DNA from: Hahellaceae bacterium
GTDB lineage: Bacteria > Pseudomonadota > Gammaproteobacteria > Pseudomonadales > Oleiphilaceae
Assembly (NCBI GenBank): GCA_024234575.1
Contig: JACKOB010000005.1
Coordinates: forward strand, 248,001 to 312,000
DNA: 64,000 bases
Direction: 5' to 3'
The notes beneath the pieces were generated by a model. It saw only the letters and a list, made by a program, of their open reading frames with translations. It did not search any database and was not told the origin of the DNA. Each line of letters opens with the position of its first letter. Positions within the stretch are counted from its first letter, which is position 1. Positions 1 to 8,485 of the stretch are shown one piece after another. Made by a program: the position numbers and the translations under genes.

Positions 1-1
1 T

Positions 2-430
2 ATTTTTTTGTTTCCCGGCGCTTTCGACACCTTTGGCAATGTCGTCATTGAAGCGATGGCAAGCGGGCTTGGCGTTCTGGCGTTTCGCCATGGGGCTGCG
101 CACGAACACATTGTGGACATGGATAATGGACTAACCGTAGCAAGGCAAAATGCCGAAGCGTTTGTTCGTGCCGGGATCAAACTGGCCTGCCAACCAATAT
201 TATTGAAACTAATAAGAGAGAGTGCGAGAAATACAGCGTACGGAATTAACTGGAAAACCGTGATCAACGACTTTGAAGCGCAAATAGGCTTCGCCATAAG
301 GAAGAAGAAAAGTGATCTCCGAAGCCGAAGCACGGTACCTGAATCAAACCAAACAAGCCTCCAACAGCAGAACAAGCCAAAGGTTTCTGCGCATCGAGAA
401 AAAAGAGGGAGCATTTTGCAAAAAGGTTAA
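2..430 (+). CDS. Glycosyltransferase, GT4-like, C-terminal part (5' end outside window)
   Basis: The reading frame is open from the first bases, so only the C-terminal ~142 residues are present. They start with the acceptor/donor-site signature of GT-B family 4 enzymes (PGAFDTFGNVVIEAMASG), which holds the E-x7-E pair contacting the nucleotide-sugar, followed by the usual AFRHGAAHEHI and DNGLTV segments. Such enzymes transfer a sugar from a nucleotide-sugar to a lipid or glycan at the cytoplasmic membrane; substrate cannot be told here. The last ~45 residues are very basic and polar (K, R, Q, S rich) and look like a non-catalytic tail. A TTG at 8 is in frame but is not the real start. Confidence 0.85.
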   Translation: MFLFPGAFDTFGNVVIEAMASGLGVLAFRHGAAHEHIVDMDNGLTVARQNAEAFVRAGIKLACQPILLKLIRESARNTAYGINWKTVINDFEAQIGFAIRKKKSDLRSRSTVPESNQTSLQQQNKPKVSAHREKRGSILQKG

Positions 431-621
431 CCCTGGGCTTCGCAATCGCAACAGCAACACTTTTCTGCCTTGGGAACAGCGCATTCAGGTTCAGGTTAAT
501 GACACTTGCGGTTGGCACAATCTATCTATGGCAGCAGTAACTAACCATTTTTTTGATAGCAACTCTCGCGGGAATACCTCTGATTAGACCTGACAAAAGA
601 AAAATAAAAACTACACTTTAA
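418..621 (+). pseudogene. Possible remnant of a small membrane protein with an in-frame stop
   Basis: In the frame running from about 418, a basic then hydrophobic peptide (KRLTLGFAIATATLFCLG, then MTLAVGTIYLWQQ) meets TAA at 538-540. It continues in the same frame as LTIFLIATLAGIPLI and a basic end, to TAA at 619-621. Two membrane-like segments in one frame broken by one stop, with no good start codon, suggest a decayed 3' gene end; a single CAA-to-TAA change would explain the break. There is no homology evidence, and random AT-rich DNA can also look hydrophobic. Otherwise the 431-669 interval holds nothing recognisable. Confidence 0.2.
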
Positions 622-669
622 CTATTGGCATTCATCATGATGCTGCTTTTAAATTGATAATGGCCTCAG

Positions 670-2766
670 ATGCGCGCTACTTTCGATCAAATATCAACGC
701 TCTCTCTAAAGCTTGCCGCAGCAATGAGCAAGGCGGCCGTGCTTTGTATTGTCTTACTGATGATCACCCAGCAATCGGCAATCGCCAGCTACAAAGAGCC
801 GCCAGGCTGGCTCACGGAGTCAGAGCAACTGTGGTTACGACAACATCCACATATCAACGTCGGCCCGGACCCTTACTACCCTCCTATTGAATTTTTTGAT
901 GGAGAAGGAAATTTCTCTGGTATTGCGGCAGATTATCTACAAGAAATTGAATCCATTCTGGGCATCAAGTTTAGTATTATTAAATTACCCACTTGGGATG
1001 ATGTCATCGCCAAGGCCAAAGCTCGTGAAATCGATATGCTAAGTGCAGCGGCAGAAACACCAAACCGTAAACTCTACCTGAAATTTACCACTGCCTACTT
1101 GAAGTTTCCGGCCGTCATCATTACCCGACAACAGGCCATTCAACACACCACCATGGCCGAACTGGAAGGCAAGCGTGTGGCAGCAACGAAAGGCTATGCC
1201 GTCGCTGAATACATTAAAACTACTTATCCGGGGATTGACCTTATTGAAGTCAACTCTGTCGAAGAAGGGTTGAGCAAGCTGTCTTATGGTGAGCTGGACG
1301 CCATGGTAAGCATTAACGCACCAGCCCTTCACTATATTGAAAAGAACGGTATCGTAAACTTGCATATTGCTGGGATGTCGGGGTACTTCCTTAAAATTGC
1401 CTATGCAACCCGGTCAGACTGGCCGCTGCTGAACAGTATTATGCAAAAAGCGCTGAATGAAATCTCTGCGGAAAAGGCTCAGAAAATCCAGACAAAATGG
1501 ATAAATTCAAGCTTAAACACATGGCAGCCCAGCCAAAACCAAATACTCTGGGCGATCCTGGCTTTCATGCTAAGCACCCTGCTTCTTGCCATCTTTTGGA
1601 ATCACGCCCTTAAATCCAAAGTACGTAAAAAGACGGCTGAAATTCACAAACATATGAAAGCTCTTGAACTCAGCCGCCAGGAAACCTATACCTCGGAGCA
1701 ACGCTTACGCAGCATTTTTAATAGCGCCGACATTGGTTTGTTTATTCATGCCAGCGACGGCACCATTGTCGATATGAATGATAAAGCCCTCACCATGTAC
1801 GGTATGCACCGCGATGATATTAAAAACGTGAGCGTTGCCGGAAACCTCTCGGCACAAGACTGTCCATTCGAACAAATCCCGGTTTACTGGGAGTTGACAC
1901 TCGATGGCCACAGCCAGCGTTTTCCCTGGCAGGCCAAACGATTTGACAATGATGCCGAGTTTGCAGTTGAGGTGTGCTTAACAAAATTAAAAATCCCCGA
2001 TAAAGACATTGTCCTTGCCAGCGTACGGGATACGTCTGAACAATTTGAACAACAGAATGTCCGTCGTTTTCTTCTGGAAGAAACGGCTCCAATTATCACT
2101 AATTACTTAAAGCTCATAGATGAGGCACTGACGAATAGCCCAATGGATGCACCGGAAGGAATAGCAAACACAGAGAAAAACCCGCTACCATCCCTGCTCG
2201 ATGAAATGTCTCGTTACCTTGAGGACTACCTTGATGCGGCATTGATAAGCTATAAAAGCCGTCCCATCGCTTCAAATAAAATCCATTTATCCTCTGCGAT
2301 AGCTCATGTTGTCGAGTCGATGCAAAAACACAGCACCGACATGGATACACTTCTTGATATAAAAACCCTGTGCGAAGACGTTGAAACGCTCTCAGATGAA
2401 GTGCGGGTAAAAAAGCTGGTTCAACACCTGCTGCAAATTGCGACCATCCAGGCCAACAAGGGCACCACGGTAACCGTCGTCATTGACCGCACCAATTCTT
2501 CACAGGTTAAACAGCCAGCCAAAAATACGGACGCTATTTCGGTCAGTATTACCTATTACGGTGACAGCTTAACCAGCAACCAGCACATAGGCTCAGACTT
2601 AACGCAAAGCGAAGCAAAAAACCGGCATCGTAAATGCACGTGCTCTCTTTATTTAATGAGTCAAACGCTGGCCGAAAGCCTTGGCATCGAACTGAGCACC
2701 GAATCTACACCAAATGTCGTCACTTCCTACAAACTGATATTTAAATCCGTTCTGCCGGATCAATAG
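670..2766 (+). CDS. Membrane sensor: extracytoplasmic solute-binding domain, PAS, degenerate kinase-like C-terminus
   Basis: The 698-residue protein has an N-terminal hydrophobic export signal (about 19-40) and a family-3 solute-binding domain (about 55-285, starting near INVGPDPYYPPIEFFDGEG as in EvgS/BvgS-type sensors). A transmembrane helix (about 293-313), a short coiled linker, a PAS domain (about 343-460) and a C-terminal region (about 465-698) follow. The end resembles a histidine kinase ATPase fold (DEVRVKKLVQHLLQIA, then a late LYLMSQTLAESLGIEL) but lacks the N-box asparagine, the DxGxG motif and an H-box. It is therefore probably a ligand-sensing pseudokinase. No partner response regulator is adjacent. 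Neither the ATG at 670 nor the in-frame ATG at 724 has a strong ribosome binding site; 724 would give a shorter, more ordinary signal peptide. Confidence 0.8.
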   Translation: MRATFDQISTLSLKLAAAMSKAAVLCIVLLMITQQSAIASYKEPPGWLTESEQLWLRQHPHINVGPDPYYPPIEFFDGEGNFSGIAADYLQEIESILGIKFSIIKLPTWDDVIAKAKAREIDMLSAAAETPNRKLYLKFTTAYLKFPAVIITRQQAIQHTTMAELEGKRVAATKGYAVAEYIKTTYPGIDLIEVNSVEEGLSKLSYGELDAMVSINAPALHYIEKNGIVNLHIAGMSGYFLKIAYATRSDWPLLNSIMQKALNEISAEKAQKIQTKWINSSLNTWQPSQNQILWAILAFMLSTLLLAIFWNHALKSKVRKKTAEIHKHMKALELSRQETYTSEQRLRSIFNSADIGLFIHASDGTIVDMNDKALTMYGMHRDDIKNVSVAGNLSAQDCPFEQIPVYWELTLDGHSQRFPWQAKRFDNDAEFAVEVCLTKLKIPDKDIVLASVRDTSEQFEQQNVRRFLLEETAPIITNYLKLIDEALTNSPMDAPEGIANTEKNPLPSLLDEMSRYLEDYLDAALISYKSRPIASNKIHLSSAIAHVVESMQKHSTDMDTLLDIKTLCEDVETLSDEVRVKKLVQHLLQIATIQANKGTTVTVVIDRTNSSQVKQPAKNTDAISVSITYYGDSLTSNQHIGSDLTQSEAKNRHRKCTCSLYLMSQTLAESLGIELSTESTPNVVTSYKLIFKSVLPDQ

Positions 2767-2974
2767 ACACCGTTAACAATTAATTGTAATAATAGCCCTC
2801 GACTATTGCGCCCAGGTTAAAACGCCGGGCAGCAAACAAAAGCGTCAGCATGGCCTGTGAAAGGCTATCGTCCAAGTTAACGTAACGCTACCTATAAAAA
2901 TAAACAGACTCAGCGATTAAATCGTGGTCGAGGTTGAATCTTTGCTGCTGTCTGTGAAAAGGATCCATGAAAAC
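2767..2974. other. Intergenic region ahead of minC with a 12-bp palindrome
   Basis: These 208 bp separate the sensor gene from the min operon and probably contain the minC promoter. A perfect palindrome ACAATTAATTGT lies at 2776-2787. I see no convincing -35/-10 pair or terminator with a T-tract. Confidence 0.3.
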
Positions 2975-3814
2975 ATGCACGCCTCTACTTCCCTTTCGGA
3001 AAACTACGTCCAGTTAAAAGGCTCACTGGTGCCGATGACAGTCATGGAACTGTTCCAGTTTGACTCGGCAAAAATTGAATCCTCTCTGGCGCAAATTATT
3101 TCCCAGGCGCCGGGCTTTTTTGAGGGCGCCCCCATTATCATCGCCCTGGAAAAAGTTGCCGACGAAGATATCGTCATTGACTTCGCAAAGCTGCTGGAGT
3201 CATGCGCTGCGCTGCGCATCAAGCCTGTTGCAGTGCGAGGCGGTACGCTTATTCAGCAACTGGCCGCTAAAAAGTCAGGATTAGCGGTTGTGCCGTCTAA
3301 CAAAGGTCGTCAGGACCCTAAAACTGTACCTATTGAACCTTTCGCCAACGAAAGTGCGACGCAGGAAGCCCCTGCGACCAAACCGGTACTGGAAGAGGTC
3401 AGCTCGCCACAGGAAAGCCCGGATATCGCACCGAAAGCCGAGCCAGAGCAAATGGAAGAATCACCCCAGGAAGCTGAGATGGTTACCACTAAAATCATCT
3501 ATCAGCCAGTGAGATCCGGCCAGCAAGTCTATGCTCGTGGCGGTGATTTGATTATTCTCGCAGCGGTAAGTCCGGGGGCTGAAATACTCGCGGACGGCAA
3601 TATTCACGTGTATGGTCCTTTAAGAGGGCGGGCACTGGCAGGGGTGAGAGGCAATACCGAGGCTCGCATTTTTTGCCAAAGCCTGGAAGCCGAACTGGTC
3701 TCGATTGCCGGTCAGTATAAAATCAGCGAAGATCTGCAAAAATCAGGATGGAAATCGTCTAGCCAAGTCTGTTTAATAGACGATAAACTAACGATCACTC
3801 CACTGTCGAAATGA
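2975..3814 (+). CDS. minC: Septum site-determining protein MinC
   Basis: MinC inhibits FtsZ ring assembly away from midcell and is recruited to the membrane by MinD. The N-terminal domain (YVQLKGSLVPMTVMELFQF onward, about residues 10-105) is followed by an unusually long acidic, proline- and glutamate-rich linker (about 115-185). The beta-helical C-terminal domain carries the MinD-binding RSGQQ motif, GGDLIILAAVSPGAEI and HVYGPLRGRALAG. At about 279 residues it is longer than the 231 of E. coli because of the linker. I chose the ATG at 2975 because AAGGA at 2959-2963 precedes it; a GTG at 2924 in the same frame lacks a good site. It is the first gene of minCDE. Confidence 0.95.
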   Translation: MHASTSLSENYVQLKGSLVPMTVMELFQFDSAKIESSLAQIISQAPGFFEGAPIIIALEKVADEDIVIDFAKLLESCAALRIKPVAVRGGTLIQQLAAKKSGLAVVPSNKGRQDPKTVPIEPFANESATQEAPATKPVLEEVSSPQESPDIAPKAEPEQMEESPQEAEMVTTKIIYQPVRSGQQVYARGGDLIILAAVSPGAEILADGNIHVYGPLRGRALAGVRGNTEARIFCQSLEAELVSIAGQYKISEDLQKSGWKSSSQVCLIDDKLTITPLSK

Positions 3815-3947
3815 ACAGAAGCATCAAAAGATCGTATGCGGCCAGTAAACTCCGCATTGACACCAACATGACTCACTTGGCAATACAGTAACCGGTTGTG
3901 CTAACGTGCGTCGATTTTCATAAGTAACAATTAGGGTAGGATTCACA

Positions 3948-4757
3948 TTGGCTAAAATCATAGTCGTAACCTCAGGTAAAGGTGGCGTTGGTAAAACAAC
4001 CACGAGTGCGTCAATTGCCACAGGACTGGCTAAACGAGGTAAAAAGACAGTCGTCATCGATTTCGATGTGGGACTGCGTAATCTTGATTTAATCATGAAT
4101 TGCGAGCGGCGAGTTGTTTACGACTTCGTTAATGTCATCAACGGCGAGGCAACCCTCACGCAAGCATTAATTAAAGATAAGCATGTAGACAACCTTTACA
4201 TACTTGCCGCGTCACAAACACGCGATAAAGATGCATTAACTAAAGAAGGGGTGGAAGGCATTCTCAACAAACTCGCCGAAACCTATGACTTCATTATTTG
4301 TGATTCTCCGGCCGGTATCGAGCACGGCGCACAGATGGCACTGCATTTCGCCGACGAGGCAATCGTTGTCACGAACCCGGAAGTCTCTTCGGTTCGTGAC
4401 TCGGACCGTATCCTTGGCATCCTGCAAAGCAAATCGCGCCGCGCCGAGCTGGGCATGGATCCTGTAGGCGAACACCTGTTATTAACACGCTACAACCCAG
4501 AGCGCGTTCTTAAAGGAGAGATGCTGGCAGTTGAAGACGTTAAAGAGATATTGGCAATCAAATTATTGGGCGTCATTCCAGATTCACAGTCAGTGCTGAA
4601 CGCTTCAAACCAAGGCGTTCCTGTGATTCTTGATGAAAACAGTGACGCTGGCCAAGCCTATAGCGATGCCGTAGACAGACTTCTGGGCGAAGACAAAGAA
4701 CACCGCTTCCTTGATATACAAAAGAAAGGCTTCTTTAAGCGGATGTTCGGAGGATAA
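3948..4757 (+). CDS. minD: Septum site-determining ATPase MinD
   Basis: MinD is the membrane-cycling ATPase that carries MinC to the poles. The deviant Walker A motif [10 protein letters not shown] sits at residues 9-18 with both the signature and the catalytic lysine. [13 protein letters not shown] and the switch segment [14 protein letters not shown] follow. The C-terminal amphipathic helix [11 protein letters not shown] is the membrane-targeting sequence. Length (269) matches E. coli MinD. The start is a TTG, supported by AGGA about 10 bases upstream and by the exact alignment of [13 protein letters not shown] with the family N-terminus. minE starts two bases after the stop, so the two are likely translationally coupled. 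Confidence 0.98.
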   Translation: MAKIIVVTSGKGGVGKTTTSASIATGLAKRGKKTVVIDFDVGLRNLDLIMNCERRVVYDFVNVINGEATLTQALIKDKHVDNLYILAASQTRDKDALTKEGVEGILNKLAETYDFIICDSPAGIEHGAQMALHFADEAIVVTNPEVSSVRDSDRILGILQSKSRRAELGMDPVGEHLLLTRYNPERVLKGEMLAVEDVKEILAIKLLGVIPDSQSVLNASNQGVPVILDENSDAGQAYSDAVDRLLGEDKEHRFLDIQKKGFFKRMFGG

Positions 4758-4759
4758 AG

Positions 4760-5008
4760 ATGAGCTTTTTTGATTACTTTAAAACAAAAAAACAGAACAC
4801 AGCTTCTATTGCAAAAGAACGTCTGCAGATTATCGTCGCTCATGAACGAACGACGCGAAATCAACCAGATTATCTGCCGCAATTACAGCAGGAGTTACTG
4901 GATGTCATTCGTAAATACGTTTCAATCCGTGAAGAAGATATACAAGTGCAGCTGGATAAAAACGGTAATTGTTCCGTACTTGAGTTAAACGTAACCTTAC
5001 CCGAATAA
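4760..5008 (+). CDS. minE: Cell division topological specificity factor MinE
   Basis: MinE (82 residues) stimulates MinD ATPase and drives pole-to-pole oscillation. The N-terminal MSFFDYF membrane/MinD contact segment, the anti-MinCD helix with [13 protein letters not shown] and the C-terminal topological domain ([19 protein letters not shown], then [10 protein letters not shown]) are all present at the usual spacing. It closes the minCDE operon. Confidence 0.98.
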   Translation: MSFFDYFKTKKQNTASIAKERLQIIVAHERTTRNQPDYLPQLQQELLDVIRKYVSIREEDIQVQLDKNGNCSVLELNVTLPE

Positions 5009-5031
5009 CGCTCGGCCGAAGCCCGCACGAA

Positions 5032-5073
5032 AAAACTGAAGCCTTTCTGCACTTACCGTCACAGAAAGGCTTC
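5032..5073 (-). terminator. Rho-independent terminator of the DUF2804 gene
   Basis: A perfect 12-bp inverted repeat (GAAGCCTTTCTG at 5038-5049, CAGAAAGGCTTC at 5062-5073) has a 12-base loop. On the minus strand it is followed by a run of T (the A-run near 5032-5036 on the plus strand), so it best serves the leftward gene at 5112. It may also stop minCDE transcripts weakly, since no T-tract follows on the plus strand. Confidence 0.7.
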
Positions 5074-5111
5074 TGAATGACCGTGCCTATGCCATTCCAC
5101 GCGTCAGCTGG

Positions 5112-6125
5112 CTACCAACGCGCATAATGATCTTCCACAAACCCCGGAACTCCGTCCACCTTGACGAGTTCACGCCCGCACTTGACGGTGCCGTAAAACT
5201 TTCCAAACATTTGCTTGAAGTTCGAGGCAATAACAAACACGTTGATTTTCTCTTGCCGAACCCCTTGTGGAACAAACTTTAGCTGCACACGCCCATCTGA
5301 GGTTGAAACGCTCCACTCTTTTTCTGGTGCTTGACGATCATAGTCGAAAACAGCCAGATCGAGCTTTTGAAACTTGTTGTTCACCCAAAGCCCATTCTCA
5401 GTCACCCCCGTTTCATTCACTCCGGCGGCCAGATTTAAACCAATCATTCTCCCCTTGTCATCCTGCCCCGCCAGACACGCCCAGTTCCAGAACGTATCCT
5501 TGCGCATATAGCCTGCAGTCCAGTCAGAACTTCCAAATGCCGTACCCGGCTCAAGCTCAACTTTTAGATCATCCCACACTACTGTCCCCGAGGCGCGTAA
5601 CCCGGCAGATTTCTGCGTATATACCCAACCGTCATAACCAGCTTTAGAGCAAACCCGCAACGGACTAAAACTTTTCTCGGCTTGTATACTCGCCTGAATA
5701 CTAACGTCGTTGCCGATCGTTACATCGATTTCTGTCAAACCACCTGGGCCCGTTGACAGTTTCAACCTGTTTTTTCCCTGCACGAACAGGGCTTCATTAC
5801 TGTCGGGTCGTAGCCCGATACTGGTTGCATAACCCAGTGGCTGCAAAAGGCTCTTTTGACGAAGTCTGCCGCTTTCAAAATCATAAACGTACAAAAAAGC
5901 ATTGCTCACCAGTTTTAAATCAACAATGGCAATACCACAGATAATTTCAGGGCACATCAAGCCAACAAACTGAAACTGATTGAAGCGTATTTTTTTGCGC
6001 CATAGGGGCAGTCGCTCGTCCATTACTGAGCGCAAGCTATAGTCAAGATAGTTAATCTCTTCAACAGGCTCTTGCAACCAGCCAAGCGAGACCTTGCCAT
6101 CCTTAGTAATTAACTGTTTTATCAC
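5112..6125 (-). CDS. DUF2804 family protein
   Basis: The ~337-residue protein has no signal peptide or membrane helix. It matches my knowledge of the DUF2804 family, whose conserved segments GSSDWTAGYMRKDTFWNWAC and the C-terminal GVPGFVEDHYARW are clear. The fold is expected to be beta-rich and related to lipocalin/DUF2804 N-terminal sandwich proteins; no biochemical role is established that I know of. I chose the GTG at 6125 because GAGGG lies eight bases upstream; a TTG at 6158 has no ribosome binding site. It stands alone, convergent with minCDE, and ends at a strong terminator. Confidence 0.8.
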   Translation of the reverse strand: MIKQLITKDGKVSLGWLQEPVEEINYLDYSLRSVMDERLPLWRKKIRFNQFQFVGLMCPEIICGIAIVDLKLVSNAFLYVYDFESGRLRQKSLLQPLGYATSIGLRPDSNEALFVQGKNRLKLSTGPGGLTEIDVTIGNDVSIQASIQAEKSFSPLRVCSKAGYDGWVYTQKSAGLRASGTVVWDDLKVELEPGTAFGSSDWTAGYMRKDTFWNWACLAGQDDKGRMIGLNLAAGVNETGVTENGLWVNNKFQKLDLAVFDYDRQAPEKEWSVSTSDGRVQLKFVPQGVRQEKINVFVIASNFKQMFGKFYGTVKCGRELVKVDGVPGFVEDHYARW

Positions 6126-6268
6126 TGTGATTTCCCTCTTTCTGGTACAAAACGCCAAACACTTATCACTTCTAAATAAATCGGGGTGTTACACTAGCCC
6201 CCTTCATGGAAGAGGCTATGTGTACTTTTCACACACTAATTTATATTTTTGTCTATTTACGGAAAAAC

Positions 6269-7036
6269 ATGAAACCACAACCAAACAATTTAATGAATAG
6301 CGAAAATATCCTTCGCATATTTTTTATCCTGACATCAAACTTTTTCCTATTTTCTAATGCTTCTGCCGAACTCGTTTCTCAGGACGATCGTTGGGAGTCA
6401 GCCTTAAACAAAGATGGCGTCATCATCTACACCCGCGACTACGAAGGCTCAGACGTTAAGGCATTTAAAGCGGAAACGACTCTCAACGCCCCTATTAACA
6501 ATGTCATGAGCGTCATGGCAAATCCCCACTCTTGTACTGAGTGGGTGCATGGTTGCACGATTTCTTACGGATTCGATGAGGCAGACTTCAATAAGCGTTA
6601 CGCCTACTCGGTCAATGACCTGCCTTGGCCCGTTAAAGATCGCGACTATGTACTGGAAATCAATACATCCAGCTTACCCGGCTCTTCACAAATCATGATG
6701 GAAATGCATGCAGTTAAGGGCAGGAAGCCAGTTGATGACGACTATGTTCGCACTACTGTTGCACAAACAATCTATATTTTTACACCCACCGAAGACAATA
6801 AAACCCATATGCTGTGGTTACAACATACAGAACCAGCTGGCGTACTACCCAGCTGGCTGGTAAACAACCTGCTGGTAGACATCCCCTTTAAATCCATCAA
6901 AGCCCTGGATAATGTCGCACAGGAAGAAAAATATCAGCATGGCGTCATTGAGTATGATGATGAGGGAGTTATTTCAGGTGTGCGAAAAGTACCTCCCACC
7001 CGATCAGAAGCAGCCAATCCCCCCCAGGAAAAATAG
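6269..7036 (+). CDS. Exported START-domain (SRPBCC superfamily) protein
   Basis: After a signal peptide (hydrophobic ILRIFFILTSNFFLFSNASA), a START/SRPBCC domain fills the protein: DGVIIYTRDYEGSDVKAFKAE, then the family-typical VNDLPWPVKDRDYVLE and the C-terminal helix IPFKSIKALDNVAQ. START domains bind lipids or other hydrophobic ligands in a deep cavity, so a periplasmic lipid-binding role is likely but unproven. ACGGA seven bases before the ATG at 6269 supports that start; ATG 6206 is in frame without a site, and ATG 6293 is a further candidate. It is divergent from the DUF2804 gene. Confidence 0.8.
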   Translation: MKPQPNNLMNSENILRIFFILTSNFFLFSNASAELVSQDDRWESALNKDGVIIYTRDYEGSDVKAFKAETTLNAPINNVMSVMANPHSCTEWVHGCTISYGFDEADFNKRYAYSVNDLPWPVKDRDYVLEINTSSLPGSSQIMMEMHAVKGRKPVDDDYVRTTVAQTIYIFTPTEDNKTHMLWLQHTEPAGVLPSWLVNNLLVDIPFKSIKALDNVAQEEKYQHGVIEYDDEGVISGVRKVPPTRSEAANPPQEK

Positions 7037-7038
7037 TC

Positions 7039-7063
7039 AGTACCCGCCCGCCATTCGGGTACT
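7039..7063 (+). terminator. Hairpin after the START-domain gene
   Basis: AGTACCCG (7039-7046) and CGGGTACT (7056-7063) form an 8-bp stem two bases after the stop codon. There is no T-run, so termination strength is uncertain. Confidence 0.4.
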
Positions 7064-7228
7064 TGAATATTCGAAAAGAGGCACACTGCCAAGCTAAATT
7101 AATCCAGTGTCGCCTCACTCTGCCTCCCTGATAATATCTGCGGCATTATGTTGTTTTTTTTTATAACTACTTTGCATTAAACTATCACCTCACTCCGGAA
7201 TTTGGCTTAGCTCCCTAGGAAAGTACTC

Positions 7229-7687
7229 ATGGATAAATTAGCTCGCGACATTATGACCCCTCATATTAAGTCAGTGCCGGAAAGCTGGACGATGCAACGG
7301 TTTGCCAAATTCCTGTCTGACAACGATATTTCTGGCAGCCCGGTGGTAAACGATGATAATGACATTGTCGGTATTGCCACCTTAAAAGACATTGCGGACT
7401 TTCACTTAAACAATACCTCTGCCGATCATGAAAAACGCATGACAGAGGAGGAAGTGAAAGAGGCTCGACGACTGCGACAGTTTATATTCGAAGAAATGTT
7501 AAAAGTGCCTGTTGAAGTCAGAGACATAATGAGCCCAATTGTCTTCTCTGTGGATGAAGAAACACCGATAAAAGAAGTCGCCATTAAAATGATGGGGGAT
7601 CACTTGCATCGTATTTTCGTTAAAAAAGACGATAAAGTGACGGGTATTATCACAACATTTGACTTGCTGAAGCTAATTGCGGAGTAA
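7229..7687 (+). CDS. Tandem CBS-domain protein
   Basis: The 152-residue protein consists of two CBS motifs forming one Bateman module: MTPHIKSVPESWTMQRFAKFLSDNDISGSPVVNDDNDIVGIATLKDI, an acidic/basic linker, then IMSPIVFSVDEETPIKEVAIKMMGDHLHRIFVKKDDKVTGIITTFDL. Such modules bind adenosine nucleotides and usually regulate a partner. There is no fused catalytic domain and no obvious partner next to it. AGGA ten to twelve bases upstream fits the ATG at 7229. The TetR gene begins 32 bp downstream and may be co-transcribed. Confidence 0.88.
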   Translation: MDKLARDIMTPHIKSVPESWTMQRFAKFLSDNDISGSPVVNDDNDIVGIATLKDIADFHLNNTSADHEKRMTEEEVKEARRLRQFIFEEMLKVPVEVRDIMSPIVFSVDEETPIKEVAIKMMGDHLHRIFVKKDDKVTGIITTFDLLKLIAE

Positions 7688-7719
7688 TACCGCCAATCAT
7701 CCCAACAGGAAACGGTTCT

Positions 7720-8394
7720 TTGAAGTGCATAACGCAACGCCTGCGTGCTATTGATGACAATGAGAAAGCTCTCAAGCGACAATCAATTTTAGATGCCGCT
7801 GCCAGAATATTCGCGAAAGACCTGAACAATCTACCTTCAGTGATCAGTATTGCCAAAGCTTCCGGCCTGGCAAAAGGCACCGTCTATTTGTATTTCAAAA
7901 CCAAAGAAGAAATATTCCTTGCATTACTGTCTGAACAATATGAAACGCTGTTATTGGAAATACTGTCACTGCTAGATTCCGAGATTGAAAATAAGCATAT
8001 AATACCGGAGCTTATCACCATACTAACGCGCTTTATGGCACTAAAAGGCTCATTCATGCCTCTTGCCAGTATGGCCAACACAGTAATCGAAAAAAACGTC
8101 GAACGAGATGTCGTGGCACAATTTAAACTGATGCTGGTAAAGTATCTTAAGGCTGTGGGCGCATCATTACACCAAAGGTTTCCGCACCTCTCAACGGAGA
8201 AAGGCATACAACTATTGCTGCATACAAATGCTTTAATTATCGGCCTTTGGCAGATGCAAAGCTGGCCTGAAAACCTCAAAGAATTGATGTGCCAGCCCGA
8301 GCTGAAGATTGTTTCCCCAGAGTTTTTCCCAGAAATGGTCTGCGCGCTTAACTACCTTTGGCGGGGTTCTCTGCTTAATCACGAGCAATCATAG
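7720..8394 (+). CDS. TetR/AcrR family transcriptional regulator
   Basis: The N-terminal helix-turn-helix (about residues 18-65: KRQSILDAAARIFAK, then ISIAKASGLAKGTVYLYFKTKEEIF) is typical of TetR repressors. The remaining ~150 residues are an all-helical ligand and dimerisation domain without a recognisable ligand class. The start is TTG at 7720, backed by CAGGA nine bases upstream. It follows a CBS protein and precedes a PhoH gene, none of which identifies its target; autoregulation is common in the family but I see no clear palindromic operator. Confidence 0.88.
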   Translation: MKCITQRLRAIDDNEKALKRQSILDAAARIFAKDLNNLPSVISIAKASGLAKGTVYLYFKTKEEIFLALLSEQYETLLLEILSLLDSEIENKHIIPELITILTRFMALKGSFMPLASMANTVIEKNVERDVVAQFKLMLVKYLKAVGASLHQRFPHLSTEKGIQLLLHTNALIIGLWQMQSWPENLKELMCQPELKIVSPEFFPEMVCALNYLWRGSLLNHEQS

Positions 8395-8485
8395 TGGCTA
8401 ACTTTGCAAAAAAGATGAACATCACGCTTTATCAATAGCATTCATTGGTTATTATTAAAGGACACCTCTTCATAAGGACTGTTCT

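Noticed and set aside
5267..5647. Plus-strand ORF opposite the DUF2804 gene
   Set aside because: Fully antisense to a well-supported family protein, with a cysteine- and proline-rich random composition.
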